From Nesterenkonia sp. (GTDB taxonomy: Bacteria > Actinomycetota > Actinomycetes > Actinomycetales > Micrococcaceae), in the NCBI RefSeq assembly GCF_029265375.1, contig NZ_JAJUJJ010000003.1, positions 1-64,000 on the forward strand: a DNA stretch of 64,000 bases, read 5' to 3'. Below the pieces are notes generated by a model that did not search any database, had not been told where the DNA came from, and saw only the letters and a program-made list of their open reading frames with translations. Position numbers and translations under genes: made by a program. This document shows, piece by piece, positions 1-8,599 of this stretch (the stretch's first letter is position 1; the number at the start of each line of letters is the position of its first letter).

Positions 1-976
1 ACCTGCCGTCGGTCCTCTGCAGGAGGGTCCGGACCCGTTGAACGGTGGTGGCGAACCCCTCGCGCAGATCCACGCGATTAGCCAGCACCACAGTCCATCC
101 GGCGCGCTCGAACTGGGCATTGCGCCACTGGTCGCGCGCCTGCTGCTCGGCAGTGAAGTGATGCTCGCCCTCGTACTGCAGCACCAGCTTGGGCCTGCGG
201 TAGCCGGCATCGCCGACGGGCGAGAGACGATCACGCGGGTCAAGCTGGATCTGCAGCTCCGGCTCCGGCAGGCCGGCATCGATCAGGGCCAGCCGAAGTC
301 GCGTTTCCGGCACCGAGTCCGCGCCGACCCGCACCAGCTCCAGCGCCTGCCTCGCCCGCTCGATGCCCCATCTCCGACGGCCGCGCTTCACGCCGAGCCT
401 CAGCTCTTACAGAGTGCACCACGCTTTCTGCTTAGACTCGACGCCCGACCGCGGTACGCGCACCAGCTGATCCCCCAGCTCAACCAGTGCGGGCACCGTC
501 AGGTACCGGGCCAGCTCCACAAACAGCTCGCCTGGCGGAGAGACAGGAATGCCGCAGAGCGTATGCGACCGGTCCGGCGCCTCACCGAGCCGGTGCAACA
601 CTGTCTCGGGATCACCGCCCCCGAAGTGCGAGTGATGCAGGTCGGATAGGTGAAAGGGCCGGCTGCGGCTGAACTGCGGAGGCAGCGGCAGTCGGTAGAG
701 CTGGGCCGCTGTGACGTGGCTGGCCCGGACCGCGGTGGGACGCGCGCACAGCATTCGCAGCAGCTCGACGTCATCAGGCCCGAGGAGGGCTGAGCCGTGC
801 TCCTCCGGATGAGGATCGGCTCCCGTGGGCGAGGCGCGGTGACGGTAGGTCGTCCTGGCCACTCGTTCCAGGTCCCGGGCCCGCAGTCGTTTGGGCGGCA
901 CACCCAGCTCTAAGGCCTGGCGTCGGGTGAAAGTACGGCCCACAAGCGGGGCAGGAAGCGGCGTCGGAGGTCTCAT
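1..976 (-). pseudogene. DUF559-type endonuclease-like gene, interrupted by a stop and cut by the window edge
   Basis: The upstream part (976 to 410) reads as the N-terminal half of the actinobacterial AbiEi-antitoxin-like/DUF559 proteins (FTRRQALELGVP near the start). An in-frame TAA at 407-409 ends it after KQKAWCTL. The same frame then continues open to base 1 with a good DUF559/Vsr-like C-terminal domain (VGADSVPETRLRLALIDAG, then VLQYEGEHHF and WRNAQFERAGW). One nonsense codon therefore separates two halves of one protein. The start is ATG 976 with GGAGG only one base upstream; longer upstream starts have no better site. The family is often annotated as a hypothetical protein with an endonuclease domain, and its real role is unknown. 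The 3' end lies beyond the window. Confidence 0.75.
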
Positions 977-1283
977 ACCTCCAGATTGGTCCGAATTCGA
1001 CGGCCCTGCTCGCGAATTCCACAGCCTGTGGATATCCGCCTCTCCCCCGCTTTCCTGTGTGCACGCCTGCATCACTCCCCACCGCCGGCGCATCACGTGC
1101 CGGAAGGGCCCAAACTCCCGGCCAAAATGGCCGAGTTCAGCACTTTGCGACACGTAACCCGCTCAGGGCGCAGGGGCGGCGCTGGGCGCGCAGGGTGCCG
1201 AGGCGCACTTCGGTGCCCTACGTCGGGGGCACAGCAGCGCGGGCACCCCGGGCGTGCAGGCTGCAGCTCATGCGGGTGAGGCG
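977..1283. other. Intergenic stretch between the broken DUF559 gene and gpmA
   Basis: No gene is visible here. It holds two small dyads: CCACAG-c-CTGTGG at 1019-1031, and a stem around CGGCCA-aaa-TGGCCG near 1118-1132 that extends outward as AACT/AGTT across a two-base bulge. Neither is followed by a T-run, so I do not call them terminators; they may be protein-binding sites. Confidence 0.4.
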
Positions 1284-2030
1284 CTACTTCTTGCCCTGGT
1301 TAGCCACAGCCTGGATAGCTTCGGCAGCCGCCTCGGGGTCCAGGTAGGTGCCGCCGGTGCTGATCGGCTTCAGGTCCTCCCCCAGCTGGTAGTGCAGCGG
1401 AATGCCGGTGGGGATGTTGACCCCGGCGATGTCCTCGTCGCTGATTCCGTCCAGGTACTTCACCAGCGCCCGCAGCGAGTTCCCATGGGCGGCCAGCAGA
1501 ACGGTCTTGCCGGCGGTCAGGTCCGGCACCACCTCCGCCTCCCAGTACGGCAGGAAACGCTCGACGACGTCTTTGAGGCACTCCGTCTTGGGGGCGTCGT
1601 CGCCGAGGTCCGCGTAGCGGGGGTCCCCGCTCTGGCTGTAGGGATCGTCATCGGCGATCTCCGGGGGCGGAGTGTCATAGGAGCGGCGCCAGGTCATGAA
1701 CTGCTCCTCGCCGTACTCCTCCCGGATCTCGGTCTTGTTCTTCCCCTGCAGGGCGCCGTAGTGACGCTCGTTCAGCCGCCAGCTGCGCTTGACCGGGATC
1801 CAGAGCCGGTCGGCTGTCTCCAGCGCCAGGTGCGCGGTGGTGATGGCCCGCTGGAGCAGAGAGGTGTGGACGACGTCGGGCAGCAGCTTATGCTCGGCGA
1901 GCAGCTCGCCCCCGCGGGCGGCCTCGGCACGGCCGGTCTCGGTGAGCGCGACATCCACCCATCCGGTGAACAGGTTCTTCTGGTTCCAGTCGCTCTGCCC
2001 GTGGCGGAGCAGGATCAGGTCATAGGCCAT
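1284..2030 (-). CDS. gpmA: 2,3-bisphosphoglycerate-dependent phosphoglycerate mutase
   Basis: Interconverts 3- and 2-phosphoglycerate in cytosolic glycolysis and gluconeogenesis. The 248-residue product is full length for the cofactor-dependent family. The catalytic histidine motif [10 protein letters not shown] is at residues 8-17 (H10), followed by the substrate loop [12 protein letters not shown] near residue 85 and the second histidine motif [11 protein letters not shown] near residue 185. Starts at ATG 2030 with an AAGGGACC-type ribosome site upstream. The DUF2516 gene ends about 40 bases upstream of its own start region on the same strand, so the two may be cotranscribed. Nothing is missing or unusual. 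Confidence 0.96.
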   Translation of the reverse strand: MAYDLILLRHGQSDWNQKNLFTGWVDVALTETGRAEAARGGELLAEHKLLPDVVHTSLLQRAITTAHLALETADRLWIPVKRSWRLNERHYGALQGKNKTEIREEYGEEQFMTWRRSYDTPPPEIADDDPYSQSGDPRYADLGDDAPKTECLKDVVERFLPYWEAEVVPDLTAGKTVLLAAHGNSLRALVKYLDGISDEDIAGVNIPTGIPLHYQLGEDLKPISTGGTYLDPEAAAEAIQAVANQGKK

Positions 2031-2069
2031 CGTGCGGGTCGGTCCCTTTCTTCAGCTGTGGTGCGGGGG

Positions 2070-2381
2070 CTAGTTGGAGACTTCCGGGTCGACGTCGACG
2101 AGGTAGACCGCCGCCATGCACGCCGCTGCGACGGGGAACAGCAGTCCGAAGGGTCCCGCGCCGAAGAATCCGAAGAACGCCAGGGCGCAGGCGCCGCCGG
2201 TCATCCCCAGCCAGAAGCCCTTGGTGCGCTTGAAGCGCATCTCAAACATCTGTGCGGACTTCGGGACGCATTTGATCAGCGCGATGACGGCCAGGATCAG
2301 GCAGCCCAGGGCGAAGAGCTGCCCGAGCATGATTTCGATCGCGTAGGCCCACTGCCAGGGGGATGAAGTGTCGAACTGCAT
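2070..2381 (-). CDS. DUF2516 family membrane protein
   Basis: Small 103-residue protein with an N-terminal membrane helix (about residues 14-38, IEIMLGQLFALGCLILAVIALI) and a second hydrophobic stretch of one or two helices (about 57-95), joined by a basic segment MRFKRTKGFW. Length and pattern match the actinobacterial DUF2516 family, whose function is unknown; the family call is from recall of the pattern. It lies upstream of gpmA on the same strand and is divergent from tmk, with an 80-base shared promoter region. Starts at ATG 2381. Confidence 0.7.
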   Translation of the reverse strand: MQFDTSSPWQWAYAIEIMLGQLFALGCLILAVIALIKCVPKSAQMFEMRFKRTKGFWLGMTGGACALAFFGFFGAGPFGLLFPVAAACMAAVYLVDVDPEVSN

Positions 2382-2462
2382 GATGGCTCCATCCTAACCG
2401 GACGCAGCCAGGCCGAGCGGTCGGCCCCACAGGATGACGTGCTCTGGCGATAGGCTGGACGG

Positions 2463-3155
2463 GTGAACAGCTCCACGCCCGCCTCTGCCAGCGCCCGCCG
2501 GGGATTGTTCGTAGTGCTCGAAGGCGGTGAGGGCGCCGGCAAGACCACGCAGCTGCGCCTGCTGGAGGCCTGGCTGCGCCAGCAGGGGCGCGATGTGCTG
2601 GCCACCCGCGAGCCGGGCGGCACAGAGATCGGCGAACGCATCCGCCCGCTGGTGCTCGAGCACGGCCAAGGTGAGGTGGATCCGCGCACTGAGGCGCTGC
2701 TGATGGCCGCGTCCCGCGCGGCCCATGTGGAGCAGAAGATCAAACCGGCCCTGGCCGCCGGCTCAGTGGTGCTCTGCGACCGGTATGTCGACTCGTCGCT
2801 GGCGTACCAGGGTGCCGGCCGCGGGCTGGGGGTCGAGGCGGTGGAGCAGATCAATCAGTGGGCCACCGATTCGCTGGCGCCGGATCTGACCGTAGTGCTG
2901 GATGTGGATCCTGAACTCTCCAGGGCCCGCCGGGCAGCCCGCGACGGCGGCAGCGCCGGTGACCGGATCGAGTCTGCTGAAGCCGACTTCCACACCAGAC
3001 TGCGAGAGGCCTTCCTCCAGCGCGCAGAGCGGTTCCCGACACGGTATGTAGTGCTGGACGCCTCTGACGAAGTGGACGCGATTCAGCAGCAGATCCGTCA
3101 GCGCGTGGCAGAGCTGCTCTCGGCAGACCCATACACGGTCCGGGAGGACGCATGA
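2463..3155 (+). CDS. tmk: Thymidylate kinase
   Basis: Phosphorylates dTMP to dTDP for DNA synthesis. The P-loop GGEGAGKTT lies at residues 21-29, the DR(Y/H) motif is in LCDRYVDSSLAYQGAGRG near residue 100, and the LID region RAARDGGSAGDRIES near residue 155. GTG start at 2463; 230 residues is normal. The stop overlaps the start of holB by four bases (ATGA at 3152), so the two are translationally coupled, the usual actinobacterial tmk-holB arrangement. Confidence 0.95.
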   Translation: MNSSTPASASARRGLFVVLEGGEGAGKTTQLRLLEAWLRQQGRDVLATREPGGTEIGERIRPLVLEHGQGEVDPRTEALLMAASRAAHVEQKIKPALAAGSVVLCDRYVDSSLAYQGAGRGLGVEAVEQINQWATDSLAPDLTVVLDVDPELSRARRAARDGGSAGDRIESAEADFHTRLREAFLQRAERFPTRYVVLDASDEVDAIQQQIRQRVAELLSADPYTVREDA

Positions 3156-4327
3156 GCACCGAGACCGCCACCGCTGCCGACGACGTCTTTGCCGAGCTGG
3201 TCGGGCAGGACGCCGTGGTCAACCAGTTGCGCTCGGTGGTCGCCGCGGCCAATCCGACCCACGCGTGGCTGTTCACCGGTCCCCCCGGGTCGGGCCGGTC
3301 GAATGCCGCACGGGCATTCGCGGCTGCCCTGAACTGCACGGAAGGTCAGGGCTGCGGACGCTGCCGGTCCTGCCGGCTGGTGGCCTCGGATTCGCATCCG
3401 GCCGTGTCGCTGGTCTCCACGGAGAACGTCAGCTACCGGATCGAAGACGTGCGGGACCTGATCAGCACTGCACAGGACCGTCCTCAGGGCGCCCGGTGGC
3501 GGGTGATCGTCATTGAGGACGCCGACCGCATGACCGAACGCGCCACCAATGTGCTGCTGAAGTCTATTGAGGAGCCTCCCCCGCAGACCATCTGGGTGCT
3601 CTGCGCCCCCTCTCCGGCCGATGTGCTGGTCACAATCCGCTCCCGGTGCCGGCACGTGAGCCTGCGCGTCCCGCCCACCGAGGCGGTGGCGGATCTGCTG
3701 GTGACCCGGGACGGGCTCAACCGGCAGCAGGCGGAGTTCGCGGCCCGGGTGGCGCAGAACCATATTGGAGTGGCCCGCCGACTGGCGGGCTCGGCCGAGG
3801 CCCGCGAGCGCCGCGAGAAGGTGGTCTCTCTGCCCATCCGGGTTCGTTCGGCATCACAGGCAGTGCTGGCCGCCGCGGAGCTGGTATCGGTGGCCGAGGC
3901 GGAGGCGCAGGCCGAGGCCGAGTCCCGGCTTGCTCAGGAGGAGGCGGGGCTGCGCCGCAGCCTGGGCCTGGAGCTGGAGGAGAAGATTCCGCCGAAGCTT
4001 CGTGCGCAGTTCAAACGGCTGCAGGAGGAGAGCGCCCGCCGGGCCAAACGCTCGGTGACCGACTCGCTGGACCGCACGCTGATCGATCTGACCACCGTCT
4101 ACCGAGATGTGCTCAGCCTGAAGCTGCAGGCCGGCGCCGAACTGATCAATGAGCATCTGCGCGGTGATCTGGAGCAGCTGGCAGAGGCGCTGAGCCCGGA
4201 GCAGTCATTGGCATGCCTGGATGCGTTGAGCGACGCGCGGATCAGGATCCGGCAGAATGTGCCGGCCCAGCTGGCGATGGAGGCACTGATGATGAACCTG
4301 ATCCCTCGCCGTCACCGCCTGCGCTGA
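3152..4327 (+). CDS. holB: DNA polymerase III delta' subunit (clamp-loader subunit)
   Basis: Component of the clamp loader that places the beta sliding clamp on DNA. AAA+ fold with a P-loop-like GPPGSGRS at residues 43-50, in which the lysine is replaced by arginine, as expected for delta', which does not need to hydrolyse ATP. A zinc module follows with cysteines in CTEGQGCGRCRSC (62-74), then the sensor region ERATNVLLKSIEEPP. A long Glu/Ala-rich helical part (about 245-310) leads to a C-terminal oligomerisation domain. Overlaps tmk by four bases. Its coupling with tmk argues against it being the dnaX product. Confidence 0.93.
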   Translation: MSTETATAADDVFAELVGQDAVVNQLRSVVAAANPTHAWLFTGPPGSGRSNAARAFAAALNCTEGQGCGRCRSCRLVASDSHPAVSLVSTENVSYRIEDVRDLISTAQDRPQGARWRVIVIEDADRMTERATNVLLKSIEEPPPQTIWVLCAPSPADVLVTIRSRCRHVSLRVPPTEAVADLLVTRDGLNRQQAEFAARVAQNHIGVARRLAGSAEARERREKVVSLPIRVRSASQAVLAAAELVSVAEAEAQAEAESRLAQEEAGLRRSLGLELEEKIPPKLRAQFKRLQEESARRAKRSVTDSLDRTLIDLTTVYRDVLSLKLQAGAELINEHLRGDLEQLAEALSPEQSLACLDALSDARIRIRQNVPAQLAMEALMMNLIPRRHRLR

Positions 4328-4435
4328 TTCCGCACACGTCAGGCGCCGCTGAGCCTGTACTATGATGTGCATCACTGCTAGCCTGAAACTGCCGGATGAC
4401 GACGGCGTCTCCGGCTTACCCCGCAGGAGGCAGAC

Positions 4436-5422
4436 ATGTCCGCGCAGTCGGCTTCAAGCACCAAGTCGCTTGGAATCCTGATCGGATTCGACGGGTCCGA
4501 CCATGCGATTCGGGCCCTGCATTGGGGCGCCGTGGAGGCGCTGCGCCGGAATCTGCCGGTGACGGTGATGACGGCGTTCACGGTCCCGCGGCTGATCTCC
4601 GGCTACGTCGACTCCACTACGGAGGTCACCGGCGACTCCTTGGCCCGTCAGGGTGCCGAGCAGGTGCTGGAAGAGGCCCGCGACCTGCTTCAGGACTTTC
4701 CCGGCGACGCGCACTATCACGTGGAGTACGGCGACGCTGCAGGCGTTCTGGTCGCCCACTCCTCAGATGCGGAGGTGGCAGTGGTGGGCGCCCGCGGCCG
4801 CGGCGGTTTCATCGGCCGGGTGCTCGGCTCAGTCTCCTCTGCGCTGCCGGCCCACGCCAGCTGCCCCACGGTGATCGTGGACCGCTCCTACGAGCCCTAC
4901 CACGCCGAGGGACAGGACCGCTTCACCGCACAGGACGACCGCCCAGTCTCTGTGGGGATGGATCAATCGCGCGGTGCGAAGATCGCCGCACTGCACGCCG
5001 CGCAGGCGGCCGCGGACCATCAGGTGCCGCTGCGGGTGGTGATGGCTATACCGCCGTTGGACGGAGCCCTGCTCTGGTACCCCGAACTGGGGCCCCGCGA
5101 GGAGGAGGCCGAACGGCGCCGTCGCGAGCTGGAGGACCGGCTGCAGACGCAGGTCCAGTGGCTCTCTCAACACTTCGAAAACTTGGTGATCACCCCGTAC
5201 TTGGCTGATGGTCTGCCGGTGGAGGTGCTGCGCGAGGAGACCAAGCGCGCCCAGCTCACGGTGGTGGGGACCCGTGGGCGCGGCAGTCTGGCCAGCGCCC
5301 TGCTGGGCTCCACCTCGTCAGGGGTCATCATGCACGCCTCAGGGCCGGTGATGGTGGTTCCACCGGTGGAGGACTCTCGCGTGGAAGAGGAGGACGCCGC
5401 CGCGCAAGCCCCGGCCAGGTGA
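4436..5422 (+). CDS. Universal stress protein with two UspA domains
   Basis: 328 residues containing two tandem UspA domains. Each has the ATP-binding signature: VVGARGRGGFIGRVLGS in the first half (about residues 115-135) and VVGTRGRGSLASALLGS in the second (about 275-295), so both domains probably bind nucleotide. The family is linked to dormancy, low oxygen and general stress in actinobacteria; the exact role here is unknown. Starts at ATG 4436 behind a strong AGGAGG site. It is a single-gene unit upstream of tRNA-Thr. Confidence 0.9.
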   Translation: MSAQSASSTKSLGILIGFDGSDHAIRALHWGAVEALRRNLPVTVMTAFTVPRLISGYVDSTTEVTGDSLARQGAEQVLEEARDLLQDFPGDAHYHVEYGDAAGVLVAHSSDAEVAVVGARGRGGFIGRVLGSVSSALPAHASCPTVIVDRSYEPYHAEGQDRFTAQDDRPVSVGMDQSRGAKIAALHAAQAAADHQVPLRVVMAIPPLDGALLWYPELGPREEEAERRRRELEDRLQTQVQWLSQHFENLVITPYLADGLPVEVLREETKRAQLTVVGTRGRGSLASALLGSTSSGVIMHASGPVMVVPPVEDSRVEEEDAAAQAPAR

Positions 5423-5518
5423 GATGCGCACACCTGGCCGGGGCAGACCCGTAAGAAGTGGCGGCGGCAGTCAGCGGAGCGGTAGAGTAGATGCTCGCGT
5501 GCCCACACAGGCGCGCAG

Positions 5519-5591
5519 GCCTCCTTAGCTCAGCTGGTAGAGCATTCCACTCGTAATGGAAAGGTCACCGGTTCAAATCCGGTAGGAGGCT
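5519..5591 (+). tRNA. tRNA-Thr (anticodon CGT)
   Basis: Complete cloverleaf. The acceptor GCCTCCT pairs with AGGAGGC, the anticodon loop CTCGTAA carries CGT (reads ACG), and the T-arm is ACCGG-TTCAAAT-CCGGT. No encoded CCA. The last base (discriminator T, 5591) is shared with the stop codon of the convergent gene at 5591-6034. Confidence 0.96.
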
Positions 5592-6034
5592 CACATTTCC
5601 CGGGTCTTGCCCCCGAGTGCGGCCTCCGCTTCGTTGAGATTCTGCAGCACCTGATCGGCGCGGTGCCGCACCGCCTCGATGGTCCCGTGGTTCAGCCGCA
5701 GCATCGCCTCCGCCTCCGCGGTGGTGGCCAAGTGATTGGCAGCCCGAGAGAGCGCCGAATGCAGCATCTGCGCCCCCGCCGGGACCCGCATCTCAGTAGC
5801 CGGGTACCGCTGATGGGCCTGCTGACACAGCGAGTAGACCAGCGGGAGGCGGTCGGCCAGTTCATCACCGATGACCACCAGCTGATTGTGAACTTCGTCA
5901 TCCTCCACGCCGTCGAGGATCTGGTGGAAGCGATCCAGACCCCGCACATAGCGGTCATGGGCCTGCCGCCAGAGGCCGGTGCCCAGCTCCTTCTCCAGCC
6001 GCTTGGCCCGGCGTCGGCGCGTGAACAGCTTCAT
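5591..6034 (-). CDS. Conserved hypothetical helical protein
   Basis: 147 residues, no recognised enzyme motif. The N-terminus is very basic (MKLFTRRRRAKRLEKEL). The rest looks all-helical with Leu/Ala heptad spacing, for example HNQLVVIGDELADRLPLVYSLCQQA and ALSRAANHLATTAEAEAMLRL. It resembles short uncharacterised Micrococcaceae proteins, but I cannot name a family. No membrane segment or signal peptide. The stop codon shares its last base with the 3' end of tRNA-Thr, so the pair is convergent with no spacer. ATG 6034 has no clear ribosome site. The reading is supported by codon pattern and position rather than homology. Confidence 0.65.
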   Translation of the reverse strand: MKLFTRRRRAKRLEKELGTGLWRQAHDRYVRGLDRFHQILDGVEDDEVHNQLVVIGDELADRLPLVYSLCQQAHQRYPATEMRVPAGAQMLHSALSRAANHLATTAEAEAMLRLNHGTIEAVRHRADQVLQNLNEAEAALGGKTREM

Positions 6035-6057
6035 AGTGGTCAGAGTCTACCGCCGAG

Positions 6058-6086
6058 TCGAGAACACACTTCAGCTGGCGTATAGT
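6058..6086 (+). promoter_or_regulatory. Candidate promoter of tRNA-Ser(TGA)
   Basis: A TATAGT -10 at 6081-6086 sits 17 bases after TCGAGA (6058-6063), four of six matches to TTGACA. It lies 39 bases before the mature tRNA. The same TATAGTCG context precedes tRNA-Arg at 14941. Confidence 0.6.
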
Positions 6087-6125
6087 CGATGTCCGGAGCT
6101 GCGCCTCTGAGGCGGCGGACCTCCA

Positions 6126-6211
6126 GGAGCGGTGACCGAGCGGCCGAAGGTGACGGTCTTGAAAACCGTTGTAGGCAACCCCTACCGTGGGTTCGAATCC
6201 CACCCGCTCCG
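6126..6211 (+). tRNA. tRNA-Ser (anticodon TGA)
   Basis: Class II tRNA of 86 nt. The acceptor GGAGCGG pairs with CCGCTCC, the anticodon stem is ACGGT/ACCGT around the loop CTTGAAA (TGA, reads UCA and wobble codons), a long variable arm follows, and the T-loop is GTTCGAATC. Discriminator G, no encoded CCA. A nested stem-loop fills most of the 5' leader (6091-6120). Confidence 0.96.
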
Positions 6212-6250
6212 CACAGGATTCTTCTCTCTGCAGGAGCGCGACGGCGGCTC

Positions 6251-7084
6251 TCAGCTCTGGTTCTTGAACACCACGAGGAACCGGTGGGCCTCGTCGGTGG
6301 TGAGCGGGGAATGCTCAGCCAGCAGCTGTGCGGCCTCATCCACATGGTCGTCGCGCAGCAGCGCGTAGAGCTGGTCGTGGACCCAGGGCTCCAGATCCTC
6401 GTGGGAGAGAGTGATCTTCTCATCCCCGCGCTGGACCTCCAGATGGAATCCGGCCTGCTCGTCCTCCTCTGCGGCCCACTCCTCCGGGATGGTCAGCTCC
6501 TGGTCCGGGTCAAAGCCCGACTGCTCCAGCAGCTCGCGAGCCCGCGCGTCGACGTCGTCGTCATCTGCGGCCTTCTCCGGCTCGCCGCCGGGGATATCCG
6601 GCACCTGCTCGGAGTTCTCCCCCAGGATCTTTCCGGTGTGGGGGTCGGCTTCGGCCACCGGTCCCTCCGGCTCCTTGTCCACCTCACCGCGAACCTGGTC
6701 GATGGCGTCCTCCAGGTACTCCTCCTCCACGTCCGTTCGGGACTCGTCATCGGAGTTGAGATTGAAGCCCTCTTCGAACTGGATCTCTGAGGGTGCCGGC
6801 TGCGGAAAGCGGTAGAGCGCCTGGACTGCCACCACGCAGTCGCGCACGGACGCGCCGGTGGCCTCCTTGAACAGGGTCATCGCGCGGCGGGCGTCCTCGG
6901 CAGCGATGGCCTGATAGATGGCCTTGTGCTGCTCATCGGTGAGCGCCGACGCGGCCTTGCGGGCCGTGTCGGCGGTGATCTCCTCCTGCAGGCGGTGGTG
7001 CATCTTCCTCGCCTGGCGCTGCATCAGCATGCGGATGCCTAGGAAGAGCAGCACACCGAGTGCCACCAGCATCAGGATCTCCAT
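6251..7084 (-). CDS. Membrane-anchored protein with two ribosomal L7/L12 C-terminal-like helical motifs
   Basis: 277 residues from ATG 7084; an upstream TTG at 7102 is possible. A single N-terminal membrane helix (MEILMLVALGVLLFLGIRML) is followed by a cytoplasmic tail. Next comes a helical unit, ALTDEQHKAIYQAIAAED through ATGASVRDCVVAVQALYR, that resembles the bL12 C-terminal helix-turn-helix (as in TGLGLKEAKDAV). A long acidic, probably disordered linker (about residues 95-215) follows, then a second similar unit (WVHDQLYALLRDDHVDEAA...TTDEAHRFLVV). I know of no assigned function. The bL12 likeness is pattern-based. The gene converges on tRNA-Ser(TGA) with a 39-base gap. Confidence 0.65.
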   Translation of the reverse strand: MEILMLVALGVLLFLGIRMLMQRQARKMHHRLQEEITADTARKAASALTDEQHKAIYQAIAAEDARRAMTLFKEATGASVRDCVVAVQALYRFPQPAPSEIQFEEGFNLNSDDESRTDVEEEYLEDAIDQVRGEVDKEPEGPVAEADPHTGKILGENSEQVPDIPGGEPEKAADDDDVDARARELLEQSGFDPDQELTIPEEWAAEEDEQAGFHLEVQRGDEKITLSHEDLEPWVHDQLYALLRDDHVDEAAQLLAEHSPLTTDEAHRFLVVFKNQS

Positions 7085-7146
7085 GCGGGCCAGTCTACGC
7101 AATACGTCAGGATCCGGCAGGGCGGCGTCCGCCGTAGGATAAGCGG

Positions 7147-8550
7147 GTGACTATTGATCTGACCGAATCGTTCAAGGCCTACGATGTGCGCGGCATCGTG
7201 GGCGAAACCATCACCGCAGACTCAGTGCGCGCTGTGGGGGCTGCATTTGTGGATGTGCTGGACCTGTCCGGCAAGCAGGTGCTGGTGGGCGGGGACATGC
7301 GCCCTTCCTCCGGTGAGTTCATCCAGGCATTCAGCGAGGGAGCCACGCGCCGCGGCGCCCATGTCACAGACCTGGGGCTGATCTCCACCGACATGCTGTA
7401 CTTCGCCTCCGGGCAGCTGCAGGCGCCCGGGGTCGTATTCACCGCCAGCCACAATCCGGCCCAGTACAACGGGATGAAGATGTCCCGGGCCGGCGCGGTA
7501 CCGCTGAGCGCGGAGACGGGACTGTCGGAGATCCGCGACGCCGCCCAGGTGTATCTGCGCTCAGGTGACATTCCGGCCGCCGGCACGCCGGGTTCTGCCG
7601 ACGCCGCGGACATGCTGGCCGACTATGCGGCCTACCTGCGCTCATTGGTGGATCTCAGCGGGATCCGGAAGCTGAAGGTGGTGGTGGACGCCGCCAACGG
7701 AATGGCCGGCAAGACCACTCCCGCAGTGCTCGGTGATGCGGTGCTGCCGGCACTGCCGCTGGAGATCGTCCCGCTGTACTTCGAGCTGGACGGAACCTTC
7801 CCGAATCACCCGGCCAATCCGCTGGAGCCGGAGAACCTGCGGGACCTGCAGCGAGCTGTGGTCGAACACGGTGCCGATATCGGCTTGGCCTTCGACGGCG
7901 ACGCCGACCGCTGCTTCGTCATCGACGAGCGAGGCGAACCGGTCTCCCCCTCCGCGGTGACCGCGCTGGTGGCCCGGCGGGAGATTGCCCGCGCCCAGGC
8001 CTCCGGTGAGCATCAGCCGGTGATCATCCATAACCTGATCACGTCAAAGGCCGTGCCCGAGCTGGTGGAGCGCGCCGGCGGCCGTGCGGTGCAGACGCGG
8101 GTCGGACACTCCTATATCAAAGCGGTCATGGCCGAGGAGTCGGCGGTCTTCGGCGGAGAGCATTCGGCGCACTACTACTTCCGGGACTTCTTCAACGCTG
8201 ACACCGGGATGCTGGCGGCCATGCATGTACTGGCCGCGCTCGGTGAGCAGGACCGGGGCCTGGGAGAGCTGGCGGCGGAGTACAGTCCCTACGCGGCCTC
8301 CGGGGAGATCAACTCCGAGGTGGAGGACAAGGCCGCGGCCATGGAGCAGGTGGTGGACGCTTTCGCAGACCGTGAGGTGGAGGTCTCGCGGCTCGACGGG
8401 GTGACGGTCAGCGCCGCCGACGGCAGCTGGTGGTTCAACCTGCGGCCCTCCAACACCGAGCCGTATCTGCGCTTCAACGGAGAGGGCCGCACCGAGGAGC
8501 TGATGTCCGCAGTACGGGATGAGGTGCTGCAGCTGGTGCGCAGCGCCTGA
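7147..8550 (+). CDS. manB: Phosphomannomutase/phosphoglucomutase
   Basis: Alpha-D-phosphohexomutase of 467 residues that moves the phosphate between C1 and C6 of mannose (and probably glucose), supplying GDP-mannose and glycan precursors. The phosphoserine loop TASHNPAQYNGMKM begins near residue 99 (S101), the metal loop AFDGDADRC is near residue 249, the sugar-binding loop GGEHSAHYYFRD is near residue 337, and the C-terminal phosphate-binding loop is RPSNTEPYLRFNGEG. GTG start at 7147. All four catalytic regions are present. The gene stands alone, facing away from the preceding minus-strand gene. The mannose/glucose choice cannot be settled by eye. Confidence 0.92.
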   Translation: MTIDLTESFKAYDVRGIVGETITADSVRAVGAAFVDVLDLSGKQVLVGGDMRPSSGEFIQAFSEGATRRGAHVTDLGLISTDMLYFASGQLQAPGVVFTASHNPAQYNGMKMSRAGAVPLSAETGLSEIRDAAQVYLRSGDIPAAGTPGSADAADMLADYAAYLRSLVDLSGIRKLKVVVDAANGMAGKTTPAVLGDAVLPALPLEIVPLYFELDGTFPNHPANPLEPENLRDLQRAVVEHGADIGLAFDGDADRCFVIDERGEPVSPSAVTALVARREIARAQASGEHQPVIIHNLITSKAVPELVERAGGRAVQTRVGHSYIKAVMAEESAVFGGEHSAHYYFRDFFNADTGMLAAMHVLAALGEQDRGLGELAAEYSPYAASGEINSEVEDKAAAMEQVVDAFADREVEVSRLDGVTVSAADGSWWFNLRPSNTEPYLRFNGEGRTEELMSAVRDEVLQLVRSA

Positions 8551-8599
8551 GGCCGGCTGCGCCCCCGCAGGTCTGTCCTGCTGGCGCGCCGGTCGCGGC

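Noticed and set aside
38..649. Long plus-strand open frame opposite the DUF559 gene
   Set aside because: It is the antisense reading of a recognisable domain; GC-rich genes give long shadow frames on the other strand.
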